Assembly: GCF_028554725.1 (NCBI RefSeq) | Contig: NC_071668.1 | Location: 26,390,501 to 26,454,500 of the forward strand | Reading direction: 5' to 3' | DNA from: Zeugodacus cucurbitae | Lineage: Eukaryota; Arthropoda; Insecta; Diptera; Tephritidae | DNA: 64,000 nt | Shown here: positions 12,358 to 24,285 of the stretch, piece after piece | Layout of the letters: every line of letters begins with the position of its first letter | Position numbering within the stretch: position 1 is the stretch's first letter | Position numbers and translations under genes: made by a program | The notes under the pieces: model-generated | Told to the model about the DNA's origin: nothing | Databases searched by the model: none | The model's input: the letters and a program-made list of their open reading frames with translations, nothing else

Positions 12358-13299
12358 CAGTGGTGGTCTTGTTATTAGGAACAATTTGGCTGCTTCTGAA
12401 CATTCTGAAAAAATCTGTCTCGAGCATGCCAGAAAACTTTGACCATTGAGTCGCGGCGTCAAATATTGGCGGCTCTTTCTCTGCACACATGCCTGCTTTA
12501 GGAATTGCTTACGGATGAAACTGCTCGGTTGCGAGATCCTTTTGGTCTAGAGTGGAACGCAAGTGGTCGGCTGAAATACTTGCTCTTTCACCTTCCCGCA
12601 ATAGTGTGAATAATTAATGAACATTGCGGAATAGGCGTTGATGTTTGGTAAACTGCCATATTTGTATTGAGGAAAGCTAGGTGGAAACTTCAAGTAATTT
12701 CTTTATCCACTGTCCAAGGTTCGGAAACCTGAGATAGAAACATCTCGGTATCTTTTAGCATCACAATGCACCGGCGCCTATAGCTATCCAAGTGGGATCC
12801 TTCGCTATATTTGTCGCTTCAAGGTTTTCTTAATTTTTTTTGAGACGTCCGGCTTTTGTTTATATCCCACGAAGTTCATGATTATATAAACGTCAACTTA
12901 TTTTCCAATCGGGGACATCTTCATTTAATTAATACCAAAGCCGGAATGGAGTACTCCTGCTGGTCTTGCAAGTATGTATGTATGTTATTGACGTTCAACC
13001 GTTTAGCCGGTTATAGCCGAATCGATGAGATCTGGCGGCTCTCTTTCCTTCGCAGTTCGGCGCCAGTTGGAGATTCCAAATCTTGCAAATATCTTTATAA
13101 ATAACAATAAGATAACTCTCAACACAAAAGCTCAAATAATCTCAATATTTTTTAATAAAAAAGCATCGTGTCTTCAACGCGAAAAATTATGTTGATTGTC
13201 TATCCTTTGAATAATGCTCACATAATATAAAGTAAGAACTTCAACACAATTAAGAATTGGTTTTCATGGTGCTAAATTCTAATTAGAAGGCCACCACTG
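12358..13299. mobile_element. TA-flanked terminal-inverted-repeat element, interior unclassified
   Basis: The left end CAGTGGTGGTCTTGTTATTA (12,358) is matched on the opposite strand by the right end, which reads CAGTGGTGGCCTTCTAATTA from 13,299 inward. TA dinucleotides flank both sides (12,356-12,357 and 13,300-13,301). The 942-bp length, TA target and CAGT start suggest a Tc1/mariner relative reduced to a non-autonomous form. No transposase motif could be read in any frame. An RTE-like tail fragment is nested at 12,971-13,078. Confidence 0.75.
12971..13078 (-). repeat. RTE-like 3' end fragment nested in the TA-flanked element
   Basis: GTATGTATGTATG is followed by CCGTTTAGCCGGTTATAGCC and then CAGTTCGGCGCCAGTTGG. 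On the minus strand this is the same order as the tails of the RTE-like copies at 23.3 and 38.3 kb (TTGGCGCCAA, then the 'cggctataa' segment). It ends in a CATA microsatellite, as does the piece at 8,631. Confidence 0.6.
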
Positions 13300-13301
13300 T
13301 A

Positions 13302-15779
13302 AATGGCGCTTAGTTGAAGAGGCGAGGCACATGCGGTCAACGCCAACAGGCAATAACGGAGGCGTACGCGTTTTCACATATCCTGCAGGATTAAGCAAAA
13401 CTTTACGACTCAAACCAGCGCAAAGCTCAAGGTGCTCCAGGAACTGCTGCAGCTTCTCTCATCTCTACTGAATGCCTTTGCTATGTGGAATAAAACTTTT
13501 ATGCTGTTCAATGCAGCCACAGTGGCCGATTTACGTTTAATTTCACAAACAATGGCGGCGAGGGATGTGTAAAAACCAAAAGCACCAGCCACAAACAAAT
13601 CTACAACAACAACAAAAACCGACGAAAGGTAAAGCACATGCAATAAGCTACAATAAGTTGGTCAAACTGTAACGGAGCAGCGAAAAAGAAAATGAAAGAA
13701 GCAATTTCGCAAGTTCAATGAGTTAGGCAGCGCAAAAAAAGAACAAAAAAGAATGAAACTCAGAAAAACAAAAGGGACATTAGCAGCCATGTAAAGCAAG
13801 CAAAGAGAGCAAGGGCCTGACAGGCTTTACGAAGCATAAATGGCAAACTTGAAGTGCATGAACAAGCAACGAAAGCCGGCGTGAGCTGCAGTTAAATTCA
13901 AACTGATTTGTCCCCAGGGAGTGCTGCCAACTTTTGTACAATCGTTATGAGTTGCACGAACTATGAATGAGTAAATGCCGGCCGAACGGTTGAATGAACG
14001 CACACCGGCTGCTGCACATCAGTTACAATAACAACAAGTGCAGTAGCGACACTCACTTAAACATTTGCAATTAAATCATTGGGTCATCGCTTGAGGCGGC
14101 AACACTGAAACAGGAAGCGTTAGACACCAAACGAAGATAAAAGCTTTAACCCAGACAATTTAGTATGAACCTGATGAATATGTATATACTGAAAATGTAT
14201 GGATAATATAGATAGGTATATTATTTAGCCAATGAAATCAATTAATGATCTGTGGATCTCCTATTCAGTCAAAATAGACTCAAAAGCAATTTTATCGAAT
14301 GTTTTCCAATTGTGTTGTAGTGTTTCACAGTTGTGTTGTAATTAGTATTACTGATAAAAATAAAATTTAAAGTCGTTAAAATAGTCAATAATCTGCCCCA
14401 ATCTCTCAAACTCTAATCAGGTTAAACTTGTGTTTTATAGCAATCCAATCTGAAATGCCTAAAACTAGATACAAATAATCGTTTTCAGATCTCTTATCCC
14501 GAATATCGTTCTAAATTGGCTCTGATCTTTAGCTTAATTCATTAATATAGTTTATCTTGAATAAAACAACTCAACCAATACCATGAAACGTTTAAAATAA
14601 AGCGAATAATTCAACATGAATCATGGTTGTTCAGCTGCTCGTTCTTTTGAGATTACTCGAGCAAACTCTAACGGCAGTGATTGGTATGATTTTTATAGAC
14701 AACGGTACTGGTATGCTCGACTTCACTTATATGTATTTTTGATTAAACTTACGCCCTTTGCGCACTATGGTATATAATGGCACAATAATGTTTGGCATGA
14801 ACCTAAACCCTCAGATTTAATATATCCGATTCGCTACTTAGATAGATTACATTATAGATTTTAAACTCAACTCACTGATTTTGTGAGGCTGCGGAAATTC
14901 ACATTTGTTACATGCTACAAGACCGACGTCGGTATACTACATATAATGCTTGCGATGATAAGATCCTGGGAAGTTCAATAATCAGTGGACCTTCAACGAA
15001 TGTAAAACCAAGTATGAGAACAATATAACTGGAAATGTCTGTCTGAGCTTCCATTAAAAAGTATAAAGTTTATTCATATTAATTTCTAAATACGAAATTA
15101 TGAGAAATTGAGCGCACCATCCAAAGCTGTGACATTTTGAAAACCTGCAGTTATTGACTCCTCAAATGTAACAAATTCATAATTAACTTTCTGGTCAGGC
15201 AGCACTTTAAAACTCCTGGAGAATTGCTTAATTAGACGCGCTGTAACGGATGAAGTTTGCCGTTTCTTTTTCCCATTCCCTCCGCTCCTCTCTTTGCTCA
15301 TTTTTCTTTTGCTTGCACACTCAAATGGCAGGAAAAAGTTTCGCAGTATTTCAATTGTTGAGCGAATTAAGAAGCGCTCAAAATGGCATACAAGTGGCGC
15401 ACGTCGCACGGAGGCGAAGGGGGTGTGTCTGTGTATGAGTGCAGTGCCGGCGCGCCGTAACGAGCGACATTTGTTTGCACACCAAAAGTAACATTTAAAT
15501 GCTTTCGGGCAGTTTTTAACTTTATAACAGAGCTGATCTAAATCATGAGGATTTTAGAAAATAAAAGGGCAGACGTCAAAAGTGCATATGTTGGTATGTG
15601 TAAAATCAGTAACTTAGGCTCACGAAATAAAAGGTACTAAATGTTTCCTGGGCGTGCCAGTTAGTAGGGCTGTCTAGATGGGACCTTCAGTTTAGTAGAT
15701 ATACTACCTCACTATTATAACTTTTAGGTCCTAACTCTCCATATGATTCTTATGAACTCGAATAGCAGTTTCTAGTTAC
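13302..15779. other. non-coding stretch, downstream side of a candidate exon
   Basis: Unique A+T-rich DNA with a somewhat GC-richer part at 13,310-14,130. If the minus-strand exon at 15,780-15,991 is real, this is intron sequence. The minus frame at 15,098-15,409 (103 codons) has no recognisable domain or good splice sites. Confidence 0.4.
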
Positions 15780-15991
15780 CTAATTGCTTTCTCGAAGATG
15801 GTTGACAACATAATTACTGTAAAAAGTACACAAAATATAATTTGTAACATGAGCTGTGTGGCATGCCACCACTTTTTTCTGTACGAAGCAAATTCCTCAT
15901 ATTCAATGCTTGATGACCCTGTACCGCTCATCGTTATATAGTTTAGTGTTTCCTGCTGCATTATTGAAGTTGAAATGTCCACAGCACTGAG
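15780..15991 (-). CDS. candidate internal exon encoding one membrane segment, gene unknown
   Basis: On the minus strand a candidate branch point (CTAAT) and the acceptor TTATTTTTAG precede position 15,991. A frame of 70 codons plus two bases then runs open to a donor, TAG|GTAACT, at 15,780/15,779. Beyond the donor the frame stops at once, as expected if the exon ends there. The product contains IEYEEFASYRKKWWHA followed by a hydrophobic helix of about 20 residues (LMLQIIFCVLFTVIMLSTIF) and a charged tail. It could instead be a first coding exon starting at the internal MQQETLNYITM, giving a type II membrane protein. Composition is far more protein-like than other frames nearby. I do not recognise the family and see no partner exon in the window, so the exon may belong to a gene with very long introns. 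Confidence 0.45.
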
Positions 15992-18867
15992 CTAAAAATA
16001 ATTTTCAATTAGTTCCTCTCGTATTCTCAAGTAGGAGGAAGCCATGTGTTTCAAGCCAGCATTTCTGAGAACACCCTATATATTTTTCATTGTATTACAT
16101 ATTGAAAGGTCTATTTGAATGTCTGCTGCCACATATATGGAAAACATATGTCAAATATATATATATAAGTATATATATATATATGGGTATGTGTATATAA
16201 TATTTACTAAGCTCAGCTGTTGGAAACCGAATTTGACAATTGCGCGCCATAAAGCTACCGCTGACCGAACATAATGAGTGCAGATGAAACTTTTTGTGGC
16301 CAGCAAATGCCTCATACAATAGATAGAGAGAGAGTGAGAGAGCGAACTAGTCCCACGCATTACGGTTTTACCAATTTCCAACTAAACGCTCCGCATGACC
16401 CGCAAATTTTCGAATTGCAACTAAAACTGAAGTTAAGCAAATACTTTTTTCCGCACAATTTTGTTGTTGTTTGTGGCAGTTGTTTAAGTTGTTGTGAAAA
16501 ATTTCGAAATAACATTTGTTGAATATGTGGCGCATGTTGTTGGAAACTTTTGTATGCACATTTTTACAGCACTTCAGTTGGTTGCAGCGTGTTGCATATA
16601 ACCGGTTAGCTTTAATTAGCGCCACTCGGGCGCAATTTTGCAACTTTGCACGGCATCGTTTAATGCACCTTTGGCTGTGCGCCTCCTTGGTTTGGCGTGG
16701 AAAAAATGCGCAAAGTTGGCTTACAGCAAGCACATAAACGCTGCATACTTATGGGCGCACAAACTGGCGAAAGTGGCAGGTGGCACGAATTGATTTCGTT
16801 GTGTAGCCAGAGTTGCTCTCAAGCGCGTTGAATTTAATGTTCCGACTTTGCATGGTTGGTGTTCACCTTGACACCGACAAAGTTAAAGTTAAACGGTGGT
16901 GTAGATTTATTGAGCACACGGCGGGTATTAGCGAAAAAATGCTAAACGGTTAATAAAGAATACATACAGCATCGTTTGCTGGGAATAAAAATTACATTGG
17001 TATTTCTGATGTTGCCACAAGTTTGATATTTTTTAGGAAAATAAAAATAATAATTTTTGAAGGGTGAAAAAGCTGTAATCGCTTCTTGGTTCTTTTTAAA
17101 ATAATAATTTCAAATTCATATCTATTTTTCTTATTTAGATCCACCTCTGAGTTTCGTAAGAGTATTTAAGTGTATAATGGATTACTCTTAAATTCTTCCG
17201 GTGTTGCATATAATCATACAAATATATATTATGAAATTCCATTTTATGAATTTAATACGCCTTTTAGCTCCAATTTTGCTAACTAAATTCAAAATCATCA
17301 TAAATCATTTACAATCATCCACTATCACATATGTCTACTAGATGCTTATGACAGTAGAAGACTTGACCAAAACGGAAATAACCAAAATATTCGAATCTCA
17401 AAACTATAATTGTAATTTATCAGAGCACTCCATTTGCTGGCTATTCAAAATTTAAAAAAAAAAATCCAGGTTAGGCAAAGGAGTTACAAAGGAGACGTAA
17501 AACACAAGTGATGCTCCTCGGCACAGCAGGAGCTTGTCGAATCGATGTAACTGTCCGTCGTAAATGTCTAACCGAAAACTTTCGGAATGTTTAAAGCGTA
17601 CTTTCTCCACTTCATGCCACTTTATGCCAACTCATTCAACACTAATACATAAGGAAAACCACACAATTTCATTTTAGTGAGTGAGTGTACGATTTGAGCT
17701 TACTTTCCAACTGCTGAGAGCGCTTTCCAACTGCGGTGCCTTTATGCGCCTTGCTATTCGACTGCGTATGCCTTTGGTAGTCACTTACACCTGCCTTTTC
17801 CGTTGGCCAGTTGAGTTGTCGGTGTGAATTCATTTATCATTGCTGCTGCAACAGTTACACTCCTTCTGGCCTGATGTCTTTATCATTCGCAAACGCACCG
17901 CATTCTTCAAAATGTAATTAAGCCTCGTTCAAAGCTGGTTTGGTATGTTTTCGTCATTGCACTTCTTGCAACACCGACTGTGTGGCGTTGTAACACATAT
18001 TGTACTATTTGTAAATATGTATATGACTGTATGCATGTTTTAGAGTTACTTACCTCTAGATTTATGCTTTATGTAAGCTAGATGCAGCCGGCATGGATTG
18101 TTTTGAATTCAATTTTGATTTCATTTTTTTTCTTTGAAATTAATACTATGCTTTGTTTCAGGCTAGAGGTAGATAATAGCAGAAAACACTCATCTTTGTG
18201 GTAACCTCAAACTAATAAGAATTTAGCTTCTTGATTTTTCTTAGAAAAAAGTAATTAAGATTAGACTGCATTTCTGTGCTTGTCACCTGCTCCATTATTC
18301 ATTTGATAAAGTTCCTCTTGGAACACATGTACATATATTGTAGGTTCAATTCAACAATACAGGTCTGTAGAAATAATATGCCTTACGACGGTTGTCGGCA
18401 ACACGACTTTTAGAACCTCTATTAATAAGTACGATTTTCATTTTATAATACTAATGTCAAAATAAACTCTAAGTTTTAGTACACCAAGATTGAACCCAGA
18501 TCCAGAACAATAAATGTACAAGAAGTTTTAATGTACACTAACTGGAAACAAGATCTATTATTGTAAATATTATATACTGTAAATAGATATCCCGAAGATC
18601 CAATAATTCAATTAAGATCTTTACAATAGTGACGCCACAGACTTCATAGAACTTAGTTCCATTAATTACATTAAAGTCAACGAAATCAACTACATCTCTT
18701 TGTTAATTTTTATTTATACGACATATCGAAGTCCTTTGAACTTTTAAATAGTTCCTGAAATGCAAATGAATTTTAAGAAAATCGTGCTACTGTGAAAAGG
18801 GCGTTCGAAAACTTATACTGACCTTACAAGAAGATCCTGGCATTAATAAATTCTTCTATTACTTTTG
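15992..18867. other. non-coding stretch with simple repeats
   Basis: Unique DNA. An AT dinucleotide tract lies at about 16,156-16,186 and a GA-rich tract at 16,323-16,342. Overlapping frames at 16,270-16,740 on both strands lack domains. This is intron sequence if the exon at 15,780-15,991 is real. Confidence 0.4.
16156..16186. repeat. AT dinucleotide microsatellite
   Basis: Two runs of alternating A and T separated by AAGT. Confidence 0.85.
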
Positions 18868-19348
18868 AAGTTCAACACATCCACCAACAATGTCAGCCTT
18901 GAAATCCAACGCACAATCAATCTGACCAACAGGTGCTAATTTGTACTGATTAGACAATTGAAAAGTAAAGAGAGAGAGAGAGAGAGGTCTCGACGATGTC
19001 AACATCCGATGAGACGGCACTAGGAGTTTTCATGAGAAAAGTTTTGCGCAAGATTTATGTATGGACCTGTGACCATCGGCAGACGGCAGACGATGGTACG
19101 ATGAGCTGTATGAGTTATACGGCGATATTGCCATTGTCCAGACGAAATCACTCCCTCTTTGAAAGTGTTCGATGCAGTATCTGCTGGTGAAAGCAGAGGA
19201 AGAGAGAGATCTCCACTCCGTTGGAAAGACCAGGGGGAGAAGGACCTGTCTTAACTTGGTATTACCAATTGGCGCCAAACCTGCAAGAAGGAGAGATGAA
19301 TAGAGCGCTCTTATAGATTCGGCTATAATTAGCGGTGCCTACGACAAA
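18868..19348 (+). pseudogene. RTE-like element, 3' fragment (copy A)
   Basis: It starts in the segment 'aacaatgtcagccttgaaatcc', shared with 22,840. It then jumps across a GA microsatellite (18,970-18,988) to the conserved MSTSDETALGVF block and continues to the TTGGCGCCAA segment near 19,268 and a 'cggctataa' tail. Compared with the copy at 22.9 kb, about 75 bp encoding RIKTKLYKSLI...LLYGAEAWT are replaced by the GA run. Frameshifts make it non-functional. Confidence 0.8.
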
Positions 19349-20351
19349 TATACATACAAAGAGTATGTTGTGTATATATATTCACGCCGGTCGACCTCCA
19401 ACGTCTATACTACTAACTGATATTTTGGTAACAGTCGACTTTGTTGAAAACCTGGTACACCAGAAGGGTTATATACGATACTACAGTCTTATTCCTTGTT
19501 TGGCTCTTATTTGTTTCCAACAGTTGGTCTTAGAACCAATTTGTTCTCTTGCGAAATTAGTGAGTAGAGAAGTGACTAATGCAAGAAACTTCTTAGAAAA
19601 GCCCCAGTTATTTTCTCGATGTTTTCAATCCTTTTCAATTTTTTCGTCATATATTTCGGCTATTATTTAAAATAGTTAACATCTATCACAAATCATCGAT
19701 ATTACGAATTCTGTAATCTGTAAGTACAATTTTTGTTGTACCATGTATTTTTTGCTTCCAAATAGGTCTCATTTCGGGTTATTACCTTTTGATTGTCTCT
19801 GTATTATAAAAGATTATATGCTCTGATTGGTGTTCCGACATAATTTTACGGATTTCTTTGTTATGGTTCATTACAAGCTATTTGAGATATCCATTGGGAT
19901 CGTCGCCTTCAACGAACCACTCATGAATAGTTGTTTGGCATAGCACAGAAATCGAACAATACTCATTAAGCCACTTTTTGCTAGCCTTCCGTTTGAGTTT
20001 AGGTCTACGTATAGATTCCACTTTAATAGCGCTCTTAAATTGGAAGAATGTGAACTTTTCAGCCTGACTGATACCTATATTTGTCCAATTAAGGCCTTGT
20101 GATCTTGAAGCTATGATTAAATCAACAGAATGTGCTTGTTTTCGCAGTTATATTCTACATCTATATACAGATTTTTAAATCGAATAGCAATATGCTGAAA
20201 GCGAAAAGTTCAAGATCATTTAACGAAAGAACACGCTTGTACGCTTATGTACATTGGTGGATGAGTACATGTGTCTACATAGATGCTTACGCCGACAAGC
20301 TCAATTACTAGACAGATTCAGCGCTTTTGTAACGCTTCTAGTTAGACACTC
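19349..20351. other. non-coding stretch
   Basis: No recognised element or exon. A frame at 19,335-19,670 (+) is not convincingly protein-like. Confidence 0.4.
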
Positions 20352-20397
20352 CTCATGAATGTATTTACTCATATGTATGTATGCATACATTCATGAG
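20352..20397. repeat. perfect 12-bp inverted repeat
   Basis: CTCATGAATGTA (20,352-20,363) and its reverse complement TACATTCATGAG (20,386-20,397) are separated by 22 nt rich in ATGT. A second inverted repeat, TACACACATG/CATGTGTGTA, lies at 20,721-20,744. No function is assigned. Confidence 0.7.
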
Positions 20398-21689
20398 TTA
20401 GTATGTGCATATGTAGCATTATATCAGCTGTTTAAGTGCATGCTTGAGTACGCTTGTATTTACCGTTGTTAGCGTTGATTGCTTGCAAATCAATTTCCTT
20501 TCACCTTGACGCTATTGCAACATTGCAAAACTACAACACACTTTCGGAATGCAACGAAAACAACGATTGCCAGCGAACGTACGAACGAACAAACGAACGG
20601 AGGAAGACAAATGATGCACTGAAGCGAATAAAAGGATGAGTGAATTGGAAAGTGAATCTGTAAGTAAATGAGCAAAACAGTGAATAAACACACTTAAATG
20701 CGCACAGACTGCTAAATATATACACACATGTATGCATGTGTGTAGCTGCCGTTAAGCGCTAAATAAACAACATATACCGTAATCATGCTCACAAAATAAC
20801 GGTATTTGTATGTACAGATGTACATATGTGGTAGTGAATAAGCGAGTGAATGATTGCAGAATCGAGTTAGTGAATCTCAAGTGCAATCAGTTGTAATGCA
20901 CACATACGCATATTGCAACAACAACAACTGCAACAACATATGTATATATGTGTAATGGTAAATGGGCAAAGTTGCTACAAATACAAATGTATGTAGAATG
21001 TTGCAAGTGTTTCAAGACAGTGGCAGTGAATGGAGCAAGTGTGTTTATAGTTTGAATGTGTGTCTTATATTATTAATGAAGAACTCAAAATATAAATTTA
21101 CAGCGAGAAAATATTTCTTCAACGTAGATTGTGTGTGTGAAAGTTGAAAACAAGTGCTCATTGTTGGCAGGAAATCTAAGCACTCACAACAACAACAAAA
21201 ATTCAAAAAAAAATTTGCACAACGCTTTCCTTGCCATTTACGCTAAATATAAAATCTAAAGGTCTGTGTATATTATTGCATGCAATTTACTGTTGCAACT
21301 TTATAAGCCACAAAATTTTATTGCTACAACATTTAAGTTGTTATTTTTGGAAAATCCAAAATGAAAACATTTGGCAATTTTACTGGTGCATATTTCTAAG
21401 CATGCTTTCATTTGGATAAAAATACTTGTTAACCAATGATTTATTTTTAGGCTTCGAAGAAATTTCATTTGCATTTGTATGCGTTCATTGATTGCTCGTT
21501 TCATCCGCTTGTTTCATTTACTGAGTTTTGCTCGGAAAATTATTGCTTCTAATACAGTAATCCAATATATAAACATCATTGTATTTCACTCATTTAGCAC
21601 TACGAATAGCTTAATTAAAGCTTTGATGGGTATTTCTTAATATCGCAACATGTGGCAATGTTGGCTCACAAAATTTTAGATTTATACCC
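20398..21689. other. non-coding stretch
   Basis: Unique A+T-rich DNA with CAACAA runs near 20,920 and 21,190. Overlapping minus frames at 20,490-20,737 cover the ACGAACGAAC-type simple sequence and are not genes. Confidence 0.4.
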
Positions 21690-24285
21690 AACAAGAAAGG
21701 AAGGGCTAAGTTATGGTGTAATCGAACAATTTATACTCTCGTAATTTATTTCTCTAATTTTATTAAGATAACACACACGAGTATGAAGATCTTGGCAAGC
21801 TGGCCGGCAGGGGTAATGCTCGAAAATTCTACGAAAAGATCCGGCGACTATCTGCAGGTTTCAAGACCGGAGCACACTCCTGTTTTTGAATAGGGAACAC
21901 TTCTCCAGCCTGCTGAATGGCAGTGAAAGTACAACACCAGGAGATGGCGAACCCGATTTCCAATCGACGACAATGAAGCAGATATTCCATTGCCCGACTG
22001 TGCATGCATCAGCTTCTTTGCGGATTATGGTAAGAAGAAAGCATGCCTGGCGATTGGAGTCTCGGTATACTCTGCCCAATACACAAAAAAGTAGACCCCA
22101 CAATTTGCGCCAATTACCGTGGGATAAGCCTCCTCAACATTGCGTATAAGGTTTTATCGAGCGTTCTGTGTGAAAGACTAAAGCCCACTGTCAAAAAACT
22201 GATTGGACCTTATCAGTGTGGCTTTAGACTTGGAAAATCTACATCTGACCAGATCTTCACCATGCGCCAAATCTTGGAAAAATCCCGAGAAAAAAGGATC
22301 AACACACACCATCTCTTTGTCGATTTTAAAGCTGCTTCGACATCACAAGAAGGAGCTGCCTTTATGCCGCGATGTCTGAATTTGGTATCCCTACAAAACT
22401 AATACAGCTGTGTAAGCTGACGTTGAGCAACACCAAAAGCTACGTCAGGATCGGGAAGGACCTCTCCGAGCCGTTCGATTCCAAACGAGGTTTCAGATAA
22501 GGTGACTCGCTATCGTGTGACTTCTTTAACCTTATGCTGGAAAAAATAGTTCGAGCCGCAGAGCTAAACAGAGAAGGTATATACTATACTGGCGTACGCC
22601 GATGATATCGATATCATTGGAAACAACAACCGCGCTGTTAGTTCTGCTTTTTCCAGATTGAATAATAAAGCGAAACGTACGGGTCTGGTGGTGAACCAGG
22701 ACAAGACGAAATATCTAATGTCGTCAAACCAACAGTCAGCGCATTCGCGTCTTGGATCCCACGTCACTGTTGACAGTCATAACTTTGAAGTTGTAGATAA
22801 TTTCGTCTAACTGGGAACCAGCATCAACACCGATAATAATGTCAGCCTTGAAATCCAACGCATAATCACTCATGCCAACAGGTGCTACTATGGACTAAGT
22901 AGTCAATTGAAAAGTAAAGTCCTCTCTCAACGAATAAAAACCAAACTCTACAAGTCCCTCATCATTCTCATCCTACTTTATGGTGCTGAAGCGTGGACGA
23001 TGTCAACATCCGATGAGACGGCATTAGGAGTTTTCGAGGGAAAGGTTTTGCGGAAGATTTATGGTCTTCTAAACATTGGCAACTACCGATGGAACGATGA
23101 GCTGTATGTGTTATTCGACGACATAGACATAGTCCAGCGAATAAAAAAACAGCGGCTACGCTGGCTGGGTGTTGTTGTCCGAATGGACGAAAGTGCTCCA
23201 GCTCTGAAAGTGTTCGCTGCAGTACCCGTATGGTGGAGGCCTAGGAAGTGGCAGATCTCAACTCCGATGGAAGTACCAGGTAGAGAAGGACTTGGTTTCG
23301 CTTGGTATAACTAATTGGCGCCAAACTGCCAAAAAGAAGGAGAAGGAGAGATGTGTGGCGCGCTGTCGTGGACTCGGCTATAACCACGTAAGCGCTGTCT
23401 ACACCAGTAAAGAAGAAGAAAAAGTCGGCAAAAGTCCACTAAAATAACGAAAATCATTATATACGGTATATGGGGCCTGGGGGTAGTTCCTGGACCGATT
23501 TCAACCGTTTTTGCCTCCAAGCTATATTATATCCAATATTATACATTCACTACATTTTGCTAACTCCCATATTAACCGATATTCTCGGTACAAAGTTCAC
23601 CGGAAGTTGGAAACCGTATATAATGTATTTGTGGGCTAGAGGAAATATTGGCCTGAGTTTGACAATTTTGGTCATAGAGACACACTATTATAAGAAACAC
23701 ATCTCATTTGAATTTCTTTATAATATCTCAGATATTAACCTGTATTTTCGAAAAAAGATTCGTCACTAGCACTGAAGTCCACATGCCACACTTTAAATGC
23801 AGTATTTGTGCAAAGTTTTGTTCCGATATCTTGACTGGTGTTTAACTTATATATTGTATAGTGAACGAATCAGTTATACATCAAGGAAGTAACCGTGGTT
23901 GAGAATCGATTTGGCACATTTTCAAACTATTTAATTGTGATGCCAAGGCAATGGTTTGAACCGATTTTCGTTGCAGTTGGTCGAGTAGTTTCTGAGATAT
24001 GATTTTTAACCCATAAGTGGGCGGATTTTTAGTTGTTTTTAACATAACCTTTGTGTGGAAGGTAGGCGTGGTTATAATCCCCTCGATGTCCCCCATTTTT
24101 AGACTGTATAAGGAAGTGGGTAGAATAAATAACTAGAAAGTTTGGTTGATATAACTTTAGTAGTCTATAAGGGACTACTGAGCGTGGCCCTCACTTTCCC
24201 CAAAAATTACATCCCATCCGTATCTAACTCTCTTTAGTTTTAGTTGCTAGAAACAACCGTTGTCTGAACAAAACTATTTTATCCA
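21690..24285 (+). repeat. TCTCGCAA-family repeat, copy 3, split by an RTE-like element
   Basis: The head terminus AACAAGAAAGGAAGGGCTAAG (21,690) runs into ATACTCTCGTAATTT. Family sequence breaks at about 21,778 and resumes at about 23,431 ('aaagtccact...ataacgaaaatc'). It then continues through the 'gcagtatttgtgcaaagttttg', GGCGTGGTTATAAT and 'acaaccgtt...gaacaaaact' blocks to about 24,285. The middle of the module region is deleted and the tail hairpin is gone. Confidence 0.82.
21779..23430 (+). pseudogene. RTE-like endonuclease/reverse transcriptase element, truncated (copy B)
   Basis: This is the longest copy of the family here. The reverse transcriptase core is readable: NYRGISLLNIAYKVLSS, then GPYQCGFRLGKSTSDQIFTMRQIL, then HHLFVDFKAA (22,050-22,350). 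After frameshifts comes the catalytic YADD at 22,595-22,606. The C-terminal block at 22,907-23,314 reads LYKSLIILILLYGAEAWTMS and QRLRWLGVVVRMD, typical of insect endonuclease/reverse transcriptase ORFs. The N-terminal endonuclease is missing (5' truncation). The element ends in GAAGAAGAA before family repeat DNA resumes. Function in an intact element: nicking DNA and target-primed reverse transcription. It is inserted in a TCTCGCAA repeat in the same orientation. RTE is my best clade guess. Confidence 0.88.

Noticed and set aside
16156..16186. AT run considered as an origin or matrix-attachment site
   Set aside because: It is a simple dinucleotide microsatellite with no supporting context.
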